A DNA stretch of 64,000 nucleotides from Chitinophagaceae bacterium (lineage in GTDB: Bacteria > Bacteroidota > Bacteroidia > Chitinophagales > Chitinophagaceae). Of the stretch, positions 50,455 to 60,699 are shown in pieces. Made by a program: the position numbers and the translations under genes. The notes beneath the pieces are model-generated. The model was given only the letters and a program-made list of their open reading frames with translations, was not told the DNA's origin and searched no databases. The stretch lies in NCBI GenBank assembly GCA_023957125.1, contig JAMLHL010000008.1, positions 1 to 64,000 on the forward strand. Direction: 5' to 3'. The first letter of the stretch is position 1; every line of letters starts with the position of its first letter.

Positions 50455-51357
50455 ATGCAAAAGCTGATCTTCCCGGTTCTAACCGTTGTTACTTTATTTG
50501 TTTTAGGTTGTAACAAAGGCAACGACCAGGTACAAAACCCTGCTTCTCATTTGCTGTCGGTATATCTTACCGACAATCCTGCAGACTTAGAGGAAGTAAA
50601 TGTTGACATTCATTCGGTAGAGGTGAAGATAGACGCAAACAATACCGGGGATGAGTTGCAGATAGCGCTCGGGGATAAGAATAGCAATAACGACAGCCTG
50701 GGTGCATCCGGCACCACGCTGTGGCACGGTGGCGTTCCGGTGGGCGACAGTGATCAATTTGGGAGATGGATGGCGCTTGATTTTACGCCCGGTGTTTACG
50801 ATCTGCTGAAATTGAGAAATGGTTTGGATATGTTGCTTGGTTCGGTGGAGGTGTCGGGAACCGTTCGAAAAATAAGAGTGGCGCTTGGAAACGATAACTA
50901 TGTTGTTAAAGCCAATACGCCGCTTCCACTGAAATTGCAGGATGACTCAACCAATCATCATATTTATATTGATGTACTGGAAGAAAGCCGCGTACGGAAT
51001 AACGATGGCAGCATGGCTGTTTTTCTTGATTTTGACCTGGGACGATCCATCAAAAAACCGGAAGGTCAGTATGTGTTATTCCCTTACTTAAGGACTTTGC
51101 CTGCAGACCGTTCGCTTGAACTGGAAGGCTATGCTTTCCCTGCCGAAGCGTCTGTAATGGTGAGTGTATATAACAACGAAGATACGGCCTCCGCCCTGCC
51201 CGACAACAGCGGCTATTTTAAAATAAGAGGGTTGGAATTGGGTACTTATAACGTAGCTTACCATGCGGGCAACAATGCTTATAAAGATACTACTACGGTT
51301 TTTGATATCACCAATAAGAAAGTAACGCTGCCACCGATGACCCTGGTGGCGAAATAA
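50455..51357 (+). CDS. DUF4382 domain-containing lipoprotein
   Basis: A 300-residue lipoprotein with signal and lipobox (VVTLFVLGCNKGND, VLGC). The N-terminal DUF4382 beta-sandwich (about residues 32-195) has HLLSVYLTDNPADLEEVNVD and VDIHSVEVKI. The C-terminal part (about 215-300) resembles a carboxypeptidase-regulatory-like Ig domain (LELEGYAFPAEASVMVSVYN, KIRGLELGTYNVAYHAG). It has no lipoprotein export signal of acidic residues directly after the cysteine, so an inner-facing location is likely. The function is unknown. It stands alone, convergent with the GH92 gene. Confidence 0.88.
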   Translation: MQKLIFPVLTVVTLFVLGCNKGNDQVQNPASHLLSVYLTDNPADLEEVNVDIHSVEVKIDANNTGDELQIALGDKNSNNDSLGASGTTLWHGGVPVGDSDQFGRWMALDFTPGVYDLLKLRNGLDMLLGSVEVSGTVRKIRVALGNDNYVVKANTPLPLKLQDDSTNHHIYIDVLEESRVRNNDGSMAVFLDFDLGRSIKKPEGQYVLFPYLRTLPADRSLELEGYAFPAEASVMVSVYNNEDTASALPDNSGYFKIRGLELGTYNVAYHAGNNAYKDTTTVFDITNKKVTLPPMTLVAK

Positions 51358-51604
51358 AAAATCAGCTTCCGTAGGGAAATTTCTATTGCCCGACAGTGTG
51401 GTCCTGTTTATTTTTTATTCTCAGAATGAATACCCGGGCGCAGGTTGTGGTGTCGTACGGAGGGGTGTTGCTTTAAACCTTCGCCGGTTCAATTATGATA
51501 CCGGTAAGGATCGGGTATTTTACAAACCGTGCCTTCACAAAGCCTTAACCGTTGCCGGTAAGGAAGATATTATTTTTTTCTCTGTGGGATTATTTTCCAC
51601 ATTT
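51358..51604. other. Intergenic region between convergent DUF4382 and GH92 genes
   Basis: No gene or clear terminator seen. Two plus-strand frames that run from here into the GH92 gene (51386-51652 and 51552-51950) are unsupported. Confidence 0.4.
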
Positions 51605-54600
51605 TTACTCTCCAATCCCCCATTGCTCATTGGGTTCAGGTCCCATTTGTAAAACCAAAGTGCCGCCTTTTAATAGTTCAGACGCCGGAAATTTGAAGGA
51701 CTTCAATTCTTTTCCGTTGAGGGTCGCTTTTTGTACATACATATTCCTGCGGGAAGCGTCTTTTGCTTCTATCACAAATTTTTTGCCCCGCCCAAAACTT
51801 CCTCCCAGGTCTATTTCAATTTTTTCATACAAAGGACTGGCAATTTCATATACCGGGTTGATGCTACAGCCGCCATCGGTCTGGAATAGTCCTATCGCTG
51901 CCATCACCAGCCACGCGCTCATCTGCCCCTGGTCTTCATCTCCCAGGTAAGCATTGCCGACACCATATCCGTAATACCGTTCCATTACCGAGCGGCTCCA
52001 TTTTTGAGTGGACCAGGGTTTGCCCGCCCAATTGAAAAGAAAGGGAAAATGCATGGATTGCTGGTTGCCCTGCATTACCGGGTAATCCCAGTACTGATCA
52101 TTCATACCATTGTAGCGCCAGGGTTCACTGGCTTCGAAGCCCCATTCCAGCCGGTCAATAAATTTCTGCCGGCCTATTATATTTACCAATGCCGGTACGT
52201 CCTGCGGCACAAAAAAAGAAAGCTGCCAGGCATTGCCTTCTACATAATGTTGGTTGGCTCCTGTTCTGAACGGATCAAAATCGGGAACCCAATTTCCATT
52301 GCTCAGTTTCATATGACAATATCCGTCCTCATCCATAGCATTCTTCCACCAGTAGCCGCGATCGTTAAATGATTTGTACAATCCCTCCTCTCCCATAGCT
52401 TTAGCCAATTGCCCCACCGTCCAGTCATCGTACGAATATTCCATGGTATTGGAAAAACGTCCTTTGTCGGAGGGCACATAATGGTGTTCCATATAGGCCA
52501 GCAGATCCCGGTTGCCGGCGTAGCCGTTGAATACTTTTTGTCCGGGCGTGGTTTGCATTTTCACCGCCGCTTCAAGCATTTTTGATGCGTCGTAATTACG
52601 AATGCCCATCTGATAGGCGCCCACCATCATGGGAATTTCGTGCTCTGCTACCATCACCGGGATGTAATTCATGCCTGCAGGACCTTTTGCAGTCCACCCA
52701 TAGGCATCATACATGGCGAGTTGGGAATTGACCCATCGGTTGCTCCATTCAGGGGTTACCAGATTCCAGTATTGATTCAGGTTCCAGAACGTGTTCCAGA
52801 AAGCATCGCAGCCTAATGCCATATTGTCGGGATTATTGATCTGCTGAACCTTGCCGTCGGTGCCTCTCCACTGCCCGTTAACATCACTCCAGATCGTGCG
52901 ACTGCAAAGCGACCGGTACATCGCGTTGTAAAAACGCACTTTTTCCTGCCGGTTGCTGCTTGTGATTTTAACGCGATCAAAGACATTATTCCATTGTTCC
53001 GTTTGATGTTTTCGAACAGCGTCAAAGTCCCATCCGAAAGGTTCGGTAATTTCAGTTTTCAGATTTAAAGCGGCATTCTCCAGGCTTACCAGGGAAATAC
53101 TGGTTCGCATAGTAACTACCGGGTTTGTTCTGGCGTTGAACTGGAGAAAGAACCCTCCGTCTTTCATATTTTCCGCGTTAATGGTTGGTCCGTAAAAAAC
53201 CCGGTCGTTAAGCCAGCCCCCGGAAGCCTGGATGGGCTGGTCAAATTCCACCACAAAATGAACGGTATAATCCTGGTTGATATCTCTCCATACGTGCGAC
53301 GAGAGTTGACGGGCATACCCTTCCACACGATAGTTGCCGGTCTTTTTCAGATAGATCTTTTTTAATTGATAATCATATTCCGAAGGAATGTGCAGGTCCA
53401 GTAAAATACGTGCGCTGTCGCGGTGTTGGGGAAAAGTGAACCGCAGCATACCGCAACGTGTTGAAGCCGTAAGCTCCGCTTTTATATCATAGTCTTTCAG
53501 TTGGGCCTTATAATAGCCTATCGGCGCTTCTTCTGTTTTTTTATCTATCTCCGATCTGTAGCCTGATCCTGGTTTCTGTTCATCTCCGATCTGCGTTTTC
53601 AGGGTACCGTTAGTAGCAAAAATACCCAGGCCCGCCATCGTCCATTCGTGGATATGGCTGAAGGTGCCGATGCTTTCGAAGGAAGGCTGATAGCCTGCCT
53701 GCCAGCCGGAGTTCTGATTGTCCGGACTCAGTTTTACCATACCAAAAGGCATCCAGGGGCCGGGAGCGATCATCCAGCGGGAATGCCCGGAGCCTATCCG
53801 GGTATCTACATAATCCGCCGGGGTTTGCAACCGTTGCCTGCTGCGTTTAATCGTTCCCGTGGCAACAGGTTTCCCGTCCGCTTTTATAACGTAACGGCTT
53901 TGTTTAGGTTGCAGAACAGCGGGCATGGGCACTTCAAATTCATAATTTCCTTTTTCAGCTTTTTCTTTAAAGATGGGTTTCCCGTCCAACTCTACACCAA
54001 TTTCCGGTAACCCCGACAGATGTTCTACGTTCACTAACAGCGGTTGTACTTTTTTCCCGTTTTGTGATAATTCATAGCCGGCAGCCTTCACGTCCCTGAT
54101 GAACACCTTCTCCGGTTTCTCCAGTTTTACCGGGCTGCCGGTGAGTTGTATATAATCAAATAAAATCCATGATCCTTCCAATACTTCAATGCTGATGCGG
54201 TTACCTCCTTTTCTTAGTACGTTTTTGTCAATGGAGAATTCAAGCGCCTTCGGTGTGGCATGATTGAAATCGCCCGTTAATGAGGCTGAGTCTTTCACCG
54301 GCTCCGTATAAGAAGGATGTCTTTGGGTATGCACATCGTAACCGGCTGCTGTTAATTGTTCTTTTATTACCTGTCCGTTAATGGAAATTTTAAGCAAAGG
54401 CAGAAACTCTTTAGCGTAGTCTGAAAGCGCGATCATTAATTTGTGATCCCCGTTGGAAGGGAAATCCGTGATGCCGAACAATATATTTACCTGGTTGATC
54501 CGCCATCCCGAAGTACTCCAGGTGCCGCCCCAGGTATCCACCGGTCCGGGAATGACATAGGGAAAATCTTTCTTTTCATCGGAATAGCCGATTAAAAAGT

Positions 54601-54796
54601 ATTTGTCTTCGTAGCCGAAGTCCCGTCCTACAAATTTCCTGAATCCGTCGGGGGCGAGGGCAAATTCAGTGCCCGTGTGATCGGGTTTGCCGATAGACCA
54701 GATGACCGGAAGCTCAGGATTGGGTTGGGGAAATGCGGTTGCCGGGAGGATCAGGCAGGTTATGAAAACGAGATATCGCATGATGGAAAGTTTCAT
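51605..54796 (-). CDS. GH92 family glycoside hydrolase (alpha-mannosidase type) with an N-terminal rhamnogalacturonan-lyase-like domain
   Basis: A 1063-residue exported enzyme. An upstream TTG (54817) is in frame, but ATG 54796 (MKLSIMRYLVFITCLILPAT) gives a signal peptide. Residues about 30-235 resemble the carbohydrate-binding end of family PL4 lyases (WSIGKPDHTGTEFALAPDGF, SWILFDYIQLTGSP). A linker follows. From about residue 340 is the GH92 module: YVDTRIGSGHSRWMIAPGPW, PFGMVKLSPDNQ, CDAFWNTFWNLNQYWNLVTP, and GDEDQGQMSAWLVMAAIGLF with the catalytic acid region. GH92 enzymes are calcium-dependent exo-alpha-mannosidases. Adjacent divergent genes suggest a glycan utilisation locus. Confidence 0.9.
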   Translation of the reverse strand: MKLSIMRYLVFITCLILPATAFPQPNPELPVIWSIGKPDHTGTEFALAPDGFRKFVGRDFGYEDKYFLIGYSDEKKDFPYVIPGPVDTWGGTWSTSGWRINQVNILFGITDFPSNGDHKLMIALSDYAKEFLPLLKISINGQVIKEQLTAAGYDVHTQRHPSYTEPVKDSASLTGDFNHATPKALEFSIDKNVLRKGGNRISIEVLEGSWILFDYIQLTGSPVKLEKPEKVFIRDVKAAGYELSQNGKKVQPLLVNVEHLSGLPEIGVELDGKPIFKEKAEKGNYEFEVPMPAVLQPKQSRYVIKADGKPVATGTIKRSRQRLQTPADYVDTRIGSGHSRWMIAPGPWMPFGMVKLSPDNQNSGWQAGYQPSFESIGTFSHIHEWTMAGLGIFATNGTLKTQIGDEQKPGSGYRSEIDKKTEEAPIGYYKAQLKDYDIKAELTASTRCGMLRFTFPQHRDSARILLDLHIPSEYDYQLKKIYLKKTGNYRVEGYARQLSSHVWRDINQDYTVHFVVEFDQPIQASGGWLNDRVFYGPTINAENMKDGGFFLQFNARTNPVVTMRTSISLVSLENAALNLKTEITEPFGWDFDAVRKHQTEQWNNVFDRVKITSSNRQEKVRFYNAMYRSLCSRTIWSDVNGQWRGTDGKVQQINNPDNMALGCDAFWNTFWNLNQYWNLVTPEWSNRWVNSQLAMYDAYGWTAKGPAGMNYIPVMVAEHEIPMMVGAYQMGIRNYDASKMLEAAVKMQTTPGQKVFNGYAGNRDLLAYMEHHYVPSDKGRFSNTMEYSYDDWTVGQLAKAMGEEGLYKSFNDRGYWWKNAMDEDGYCHMKLSNGNWVPDFDPFRTGANQHYVEGNAWQLSFFVPQDVPALVNIIGRQKFIDRLEWGFEASEPWRYNGMNDQYWDYPVMQGNQQSMHFPFLFNWAGKPWSTQKWSRSVMERYYGYGVGNAYLGDEDQGQMSAWLVMAAIGLFQTDGGCSINPVYEIASPLYEKIEIDLGGSFGRGKKFVIEAKDASRRNMYVQKATLNGKELKSFKFPASELLKGGTLVLQMGPEPNEQWGIGE

Positions 54797-55087
54797 TGCA
54801 GTAATTTTTTTTAACAAGCTCCCTTATGTAGGCGTATGTTCAGAACATTTGCCTGCGATTAAGTGAATGTTTTCAGGTTATGAAATTAGTTCAAAAATTG
54901 GAATAGATAGAAGAGGAACATTGTTGATGATTCTTTATCTTTAAAGATTTGAAAGCCGGTATCCGGACAGGGTTCCTGTTTTTTATTGAACAATAACGAA
55001 CAGAACCCCGAAGTGTGCGACGCAACCGGGTTTCATAGTAGTACTAAAGCAGGGCCCATAAAAAATAACAACTAATCATTTCAATCC
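54797..55087. other. Divergent intergenic region of the glycan locus
   Basis: About 290 bases between the divergent GH92 and GH42-like genes. TTTATCTTTA at 54935-54943 is near the TAnnTTTG consensus for the plus-strand genes, but no operator or regulator gene is seen nearby. Confidence 0.4.
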
Positions 55088-56335
55088 ATGCAGGCTATTT
55101 ACAGGAGCATTTTATTTTTAGTGATATTCCAGATTACCAAACCGGGCGTTTATGCGCAGGAGAAAATCAAATCCGATGGGGAAATCCCTGTTTTAGCCTG
55201 GATAGGCGTGCCGGAGAGAGAAACTACGATTGAGCGTTTCGGTGAGTTGAAAGCATCGGGTATTAATATCAATTTCTCAAATTATTCGAGCGTGGAGGCG
55301 GTGGAGAAGGCGCTGGATATTGCCAGGCAAACCGGCGTAAAACTGATGCCTTCCTGTCCGGAATTAAAATCAGAGCCCGAAAAAACGGTGAAGCGGCTGA
55401 TGAAGCACCCGGCGCTGTTTGGGTACCATCTGAGGGATGAACCCAATGCGAAAGATTTCCCCGGACTGGCAACCTGGATAAAAAGGATACAGGCGGTGGA
55501 TAAGCAGCATCCCTGTTATATCAACCTGTTTCCCAATTACGCCAATGCGGAGCAGTTATTTGAAAAGGGTTATCAGCCTCAGGAGGGAAGAGATATTTAT
55601 GAAGAGCATGTGGAGGTGTTTTTGAAAGAAGTACCCGTGCCTTTTATTTCCTTTGATCATTATCCCGTGCGGGAGAAAAACGGTTTGAAAACCCTGAATG
55701 CCGGCTGGTATAAAAACCTGGAGATCATCGCGGCGGCTTCGCAAAAGAGCGGCCTGCCGTTTTGGGCTTTTGCCCTGTCGGTTGCGCATGGCGCTTATCC
55801 GGTAGCCTCGGTCGGGGAGATCAGGTTGCAGATGTACAGCAACCTGGCTTATGGCGCGCAGGGATTGCAATACTTCACTTACTGGAACCCGGGAATTAAT
55901 TCCAGTTGGGACTTTCATCATGCGCCGATTGGATTGGATGATAAACGTACCGACGTGTATGATCGGATTCAGTTGGTGAACCGGGAGTTGCAGCACCTGG
56001 CGGGCGTTTTTCTGAATGCAAAATTGGTTTCCGTAGCGCATACGGGCAAACAGGTACCTGACGGTACGAAGAGGATGGCAAAATTGCCCCGGCCTGTGAA
56101 GGTGCTGGAAACAGGAGAGAGCGAAGCGATCGTATCGGTGTTGAAAAAAGAAGATCACCGGTACCTGGTGATTGTTAATAAGGATTTCCAGCGCCCGATG
56201 CAACTTACATTTCTGGCGGATGACCCGGTGAAAAGAGTTTTAAAAGACGGAACCCTTGTGCCGGCAAATGTATATACGCCTGCGATAACGATTGACCCCG
56301 GTGACGTGGCTATATATACCTGGGAAGAAAAATAG
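55088..56335 (+). CDS. Exported TIM-barrel glycosidase-like protein (beta-galactosidase/GH42-like)
   Basis: A 415-residue protein with a signal peptide ending GVYAQEKIKSDG. The barrel contains VLAWIGVPERETTIERFGEL, ALFGYHLRDEPNAKDFPGLA with D117-E118 as candidate acid/base, FISFDHYPVR, and QYFTYWNPG with aromatic subsite residues. The C-terminal beta domain has YLVIVNKDFQ, as in GH42/GH2-like folds. I am confident of the TIM-barrel hydrolase fold but not of the family number or substrate. It is the first plus-strand gene of the glycan locus, 27 bases before the DUF4838 gene. Confidence 0.7.
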   Translation: MQAIYRSILFLVIFQITKPGVYAQEKIKSDGEIPVLAWIGVPERETTIERFGELKASGININFSNYSSVEAVEKALDIARQTGVKLMPSCPELKSEPEKTVKRLMKHPALFGYHLRDEPNAKDFPGLATWIKRIQAVDKQHPCYINLFPNYANAEQLFEKGYQPQEGRDIYEEHVEVFLKEVPVPFISFDHYPVREKNGLKTLNAGWYKNLEIIAAASQKSGLPFWAFALSVAHGAYPVASVGEIRLQMYSNLAYGAQGLQYFTYWNPGINSSWDFHHAPIGLDDKRTDVYDRIQLVNRELQHLAGVFLNAKLVSVAHTGKQVPDGTKRMAKLPRPVKVLETGESEAIVSVLKKEDHRYLVIVNKDFQRPMQLTFLADDPVKRVLKDGTLVPANVYTPAITIDPGDVAIYTWEEK

Positions 56336-56362
56336 CCGGATTTACTAAAAAAGAAAAAAAAT

Positions 56363-58252
56363 ATGAAACGGTTTTTTCAGATCATCCTGTTTTTGCTGGT
56401 ATGGCAAACGGCTAACGCGCAGCAGATCAATCTGATCAGAAAAGGAAAATCATCTTATAAGATTGTGCTGCCTGCCCAACCCACGATGGTTGAAATTCAG
56501 TCTGGCAAAGTATTGCAGGATTACCTGTACAGGATCACCCACGTGACGCTGCCGGTTGTTTTTGATACGGAAAAGGAAAGTCCCTATGAAATCCTGATCG
56601 GGAAAGTGGATCGTCCCGGGCAACAAAGCATACCGTATGAGGCTTTGGGAAAAGACGGTTTGCTGATCCGGACGGTGGGGAAGAAACTGATCCTTACCGG
56701 GGGAAGCAAAAAAGGTGTTTTGTATGGCGTATATACTTTCCTTGATCAATATCTCGGGTGCAAAAAATTTGCAGCGGATGTAACGTATGTGCCCCGGCAA
56801 AAAACCATAAAACTAAACGCCATTGATGACCTGCAGTTGCCGGCCTTCTCTTACCGGGAAACCTATTACAGTGAAGCCTGGGATCCGGAATACCTGGACT
56901 GGCATAAGCTGAGCACTCACCTGGGAAAGAATGAAGAAAAATCGGAGTGGGGCTACTGGGTGCATACTTTTGGAACCCTGCTTGACCCTAAAGAATATGG
57001 TGAAGCGCATCCCGAATATTTCAGTTATTACGATGGAGAACGGCATGCGGGGATAATCCCTTCCTGGGATGGCTCAGGCTATCAGCCCGAAGCGCAATTG
57101 TGTTTGTCGAACCCCGAAGTGTTGGAGATCGTTTGTGCCAATCTGAAGAAAGCCATAGAAAAAAATCCGGATGCTTTATACTGGTCGGTGAGTCAGAACG
57201 ATAATGTGCGTTATTGCCGTTGCGATAGTTGCGCTGCCTTAGATGCGAAATATGCGGCGTTTTCGCCGGAGGAGAAAAAACTGGCTACGCACAGTGGGCA
57301 ATATGCTGCACTGGGGATGGGGTCTATGCTGAGTTTTGTGAACAAGGTGGCAGAGCGTTTCCCCGATAAGATCATTTCCACTTTGGCGTATCAGTACACG
57401 CGAACGCCTCCCAGGGGAATTGTGCCGCGGGAGAATGTCAATATTATGCTCTGTAGTATTGAAAGTTCCCGGAATGATCCGATGACTCTTGGGGATAAGT
57501 CATTCAGTGAAGACCTGGTGGGTTGGGGAAAGCTCACCAATAATATTATTGTGTGGGATTATGTCATTCGTTTCTCCAACCTGCTGGCGCCGTTTCCCAA
57601 CCTTAGAATATTACAACCCAACCTGCAGTTTCTGCATCAAAACCGGGTGTCGGCTATGTTTGAACAGGGTAATCGCGACCGTGGCGGAGAGTTTGCGGCG
57701 TTGAGAACTTATTTGATCTCGCGTTTGCTGTGGAACACAGAGATTGACATCCAAAAGGAATCGGATGAATTTCTGAAAGGTTATTATGGCGCTGCGGCGG
57801 AAGATATAAAGACCTATATCCATTTGCTGCACGATCACAACCAGTCGGGCGAAGGCGTTAAGATGTCCATCTTTGGTTCGCCGGTGAATGATAAGGAAAC
57901 GTTTTTATCGGCAGCATTGATTGCGCAATACAATGCCATCTTCGAAAGGGCGCTGAAGAAAGTAGAAAAGGAGCCTGAATTATATGTGAGGGTGAAATCC
58001 GCCCGGCTGCCCGTTTATTATGCGGTGCTGGAGATCGCTAAAGCCGAAAAAGCGGGACCACGGGGGGCCTTTGTCGCCGATGAAAATGGCCGGCTTAAAC
58101 CCAACCCGGCAATCGTAAGCCTTCTATATGAATTTGTGTACCATTGCGTGCGTACGGGGGTATCGCGTATCACAGAGTGGCATACTACCCCGAAGGAATA
58201 CCTGGAAAAATACATGACTTTTCTGGCTGATCCCGGGGGCGACAATAAATAA
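56363..58252 (+). CDS. DUF4838 domain-containing exported protein, glycosidase-like
   Basis: A 629-residue protein with a signal peptide (MKRFFQIILFLLVWQTANAQ). The N-terminal domain (about residues 25-150) is the alpha-glucuronidase/GH20-type accessory fold, with KGVLYGVYTFLDQYLGCKKF at its end. The DUF4838 TIM barrel follows, with YWSVSQNDNVRYCRCDSCAA around residues 274-293, IISTLAYQYTRTPP, and NIIVWDYVIRFSNLLAPFPN. The paired cysteines in CRCDSC are family-typical. The substrate is unknown; the family is found in Bacteroidota glycan loci. It is probably co-transcribed with the neighbours on both sides. Confidence 0.85.
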   Translation: MKRFFQIILFLLVWQTANAQQINLIRKGKSSYKIVLPAQPTMVEIQSGKVLQDYLYRITHVTLPVVFDTEKESPYEILIGKVDRPGQQSIPYEALGKDGLLIRTVGKKLILTGGSKKGVLYGVYTFLDQYLGCKKFAADVTYVPRQKTIKLNAIDDLQLPAFSYRETYYSEAWDPEYLDWHKLSTHLGKNEEKSEWGYWVHTFGTLLDPKEYGEAHPEYFSYYDGERHAGIIPSWDGSGYQPEAQLCLSNPEVLEIVCANLKKAIEKNPDALYWSVSQNDNVRYCRCDSCAALDAKYAAFSPEEKKLATHSGQYAALGMGSMLSFVNKVAERFPDKIISTLAYQYTRTPPRGIVPRENVNIMLCSIESSRNDPMTLGDKSFSEDLVGWGKLTNNIIVWDYVIRFSNLLAPFPNLRILQPNLQFLHQNRVSAMFEQGNRDRGGEFAALRTYLISRLLWNTEIDIQKESDEFLKGYYGAAAEDIKTYIHLLHDHNQSGEGVKMSIFGSPVNDKETFLSAALIAQYNAIFERALKKVEKEPELYVRVKSARLPVYYAVLEIAKAEKAGPRGAFVADENGRLKPNPAIVSLLYEFVYHCVRTGVSRITEWHTTPKEYLEKYMTFLADPGGDNK

Positions 58253-58342
58253 TCCGATCCGACAGCAACAGTCCTTATCTTTCTTCTTTAATGGTTTTGT
58301 AAATAAGGCAGTTCCTATAGTCATTGGGCTTTTGCATACATT

Positions 58343-60634
58343 ATGAACAAACGAAAAAAAACGGATATGAGAAAGGCAATACTATTATTCTTAATGATTT
58401 TTACCGGCTGGTTGGCTTATGCTCAAAAACAGGTGGATCCCGGTCTTAAGGATTCCGGAGGGTACGGATATCTGATCAATACGGATGCTTCATGTTCCGT
58501 TTGGTGGGCTGAAGGCGCCTATAAGGTAATGAGAGATGCTCCGCTGCCTTCGCGGACAAATCCCGCCATACAACTCTGGTCGGCAAGGAATGAATATGAA
58601 TCTTTTATGATCGTAGTGAATCCTTCCGGGAAGATGGACAATTTCACCATCTCGCTTTCTGCATTGAAGGATACAAAAGGCAACCGTATAGAAGCGAACC
58701 AGGTTTCCGTGAGAAAGGTGGAATACGTTAAGGTGAGCCGTCCTACCGATTCCTATGGATTTGCGGGATGGTGGCCCGATCCGTTGCCATTGTACGAACA
58801 ACCGGAGGCTATAGATCCCGGCGAAAACCAGCCTTTCTGGATCACCATAAAAACATCTTCCACAGCCAAAGCCGGCCATTATACCGGAATGATAAATCTG
58901 GGTTCGGGCGATTGGAAGCTGGCCGTTCCCGTTAGTTTGCATGTTTGGGATTTTGCGCTTCCTGAAACGCCGTCAGTTCGATCCGGATTTGGGTTCAATC
59001 TGAGTGCAGTGAGGGACTATGATAACCTGAAAACACCGGAAGACGAACGGAGAGCCTTTGAATATTATATGGAGAGCTTTCGTGACTATAAAATATCACC
59101 CTACAATCCTTTTGTTTTTTCACCCATAAAAGAAGAGGTGAAGGGAGTTGCCTGGCAGGGTGGTTTTTTTGACAGCCAAACCAAACATGGTGGCCATTAC
59201 GCTTACCGGGTTGACGACCGGTCGCCAACCGCGAATATTGAAGCAAGTACCAGGGCCCTGATCCCGGTTAACAATACGGATGTGTATGAGTTGACCTGGT
59301 TTGCCAGGGCTGCGGAAAAAGAACAGAAATATGTGGTGGGCGTGGAAGGCTACGATGCCGGAGGAAAATTGATTGTGTTTGAAAACCGGTTTAATCTTTA
59401 TACCGGCGGCGAAGACTGGAAAGCAGAAAAATTGAATTTGGGCAGTTTTAATCCGGAAGTGAAAAACATAAAGATCCGCCTGTTTCCTTCATTACGCACC
59501 ATCAGCGGCGAAAATACCGGAACGGTATGGTTTGATGATCTTGGTTTGTTCAATATGCGTAACGGTCAAAATGAATTTCCGGCAGGAAGTTTTGAAGTGA
59601 ATTTAGATGATATAGATATCGCGCTCGACTTCACTGAATTTAATAAAGCGGGTAAGCGATATTTCGATGAATTTCATTTTACCGGTTATAATCTTCGTTT
59701 AAAGGGATTAGGCAGCGGCACATTTTTCAGTCGTACGAAAGGCGTATTTGAAGGCTTTGAGCAGGGAACGGAGGAGTATTATAAACTGATGGAACGTTAC
59801 CTGGGGCAGATCCAGGACAACCTGATCCGGTCGGGCTGGCTGGGGAAAGAATATGTATATTGGTTTGATGAACCGGCGGAGCGCGATTATCCTTTTGTAA
59901 AAGAAACCAATGAACTGATCAAGAAGTACGCGCCGGGGATCACCACCTTTATCACGGAGCATGTGAAGGATCAGGATATCTCTGATGTTACGGATATCAG
60001 TTGTACGATCTGGGACAAACTAAACCATGAAAAAATACAGCAGATGAATCAAAAGGGGCAGGAGTATTGGTCTTATCTCTGCACGGGTCCCAAGTCGCCG
60101 TGGATATCTTTGTTTATTGACCACGATGCAGTAAACCTTCGGATGTGGCTTTGGGCATCCTATCAGTACCGGCTCAAGGGTATCCTGGTATGGGCCACCA
60201 ATTGGTGGAATTCAAAAACAGCTTCGCCGGAAGGATATTTACAGAACCCCTGGAAAGATGCCATGTCGTTTACGGATGGGTATGGACGACCTTACGGGAA
60301 ACAGGACGGGTGGGGAAATGGTGACGGCAGATTTTTTTACCCGCTGAACCGTGATCCCAATAACGATCAGCAAACCTATACCGGGCCACCGGTTCCTTCT
60401 ATCCGTTTGGAAATTATGCGCGATGGCATTGAAGATTATGAGTATTTCACGTTGCTGGAAAAAGCAATTCAGAATGCACCCGGTAAAAACAAAGCGGCGG
60501 TTCGGGAAGCGAGGCAATTGCTTAATGTTCCTAAACAAATTTATACGGATGAAAAAACCTATTCCAAAGACCCCCGGGATATGTTGAATTACAGGAAGAA
60601 AATTGCGGAATGTATCTTGAAATTTAAGAGATAG
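58343..60634 (+). CDS. DUF4091 domain-containing exported protein, GH123-like
   Basis: A 763-residue protein; the start at 58343 or the ATG at 58367 (MRKAILLFLMIFTGW) both give a signal peptide. The N-terminal beta domain precedes an inserted jelly-roll carbohydrate-binding-like module at about residues 255-390 (GGHYAYRVDDRSPTANIEAS). The barrel contains YVYWFDEPAERDYPFV, where the D509-E510 pair resembles the neighbouring-group catalytic pair of GH123, and KGILVWATNWWNS. The C-terminal DUF4091 signature is PSIRLEIMRDGIEDYEYFTL. It could release an N-acetylhexosamine (inference). It is the last gene of the glycan locus. Confidence 0.85.
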   Translation: MNKRKKTDMRKAILLFLMIFTGWLAYAQKQVDPGLKDSGGYGYLINTDASCSVWWAEGAYKVMRDAPLPSRTNPAIQLWSARNEYESFMIVVNPSGKMDNFTISLSALKDTKGNRIEANQVSVRKVEYVKVSRPTDSYGFAGWWPDPLPLYEQPEAIDPGENQPFWITIKTSSTAKAGHYTGMINLGSGDWKLAVPVSLHVWDFALPETPSVRSGFGFNLSAVRDYDNLKTPEDERRAFEYYMESFRDYKISPYNPFVFSPIKEEVKGVAWQGGFFDSQTKHGGHYAYRVDDRSPTANIEASTRALIPVNNTDVYELTWFARAAEKEQKYVVGVEGYDAGGKLIVFENRFNLYTGGEDWKAEKLNLGSFNPEVKNIKIRLFPSLRTISGENTGTVWFDDLGLFNMRNGQNEFPAGSFEVNLDDIDIALDFTEFNKAGKRYFDEFHFTGYNLRLKGLGSGTFFSRTKGVFEGFEQGTEEYYKLMERYLGQIQDNLIRSGWLGKEYVYWFDEPAERDYPFVKETNELIKKYAPGITTFITEHVKDQDISDVTDISCTIWDKLNHEKIQQMNQKGQEYWSYLCTGPKSPWISLFIDHDAVNLRMWLWASYQYRLKGILVWATNWWNSKTASPEGYLQNPWKDAMSFTDGYGRPYGKQDGWGNGDGRFFYPLNRDPNNDQQTYTGPPVPSIRLEIMRDGIEDYEYFTLLEKAIQNAPGKNKAAVREARQLLNVPKQIYTDEKTYSKDPRDMLNYRKKIAECILKFKR

Positions 60635-60699
60635 GAAAATCTTTGTTCTTTTCCGGCAACGTCTCCCACCCGGCCATGTGTGAAGGCAGGGGAGATTGC

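Noticed and set aside
55556..56203. Minus-strand frame of 215 codons opposite the GH42-like gene
   Set aside because: Antisense shadow; composition dominated by H, R and Q as expected for reverse frames.
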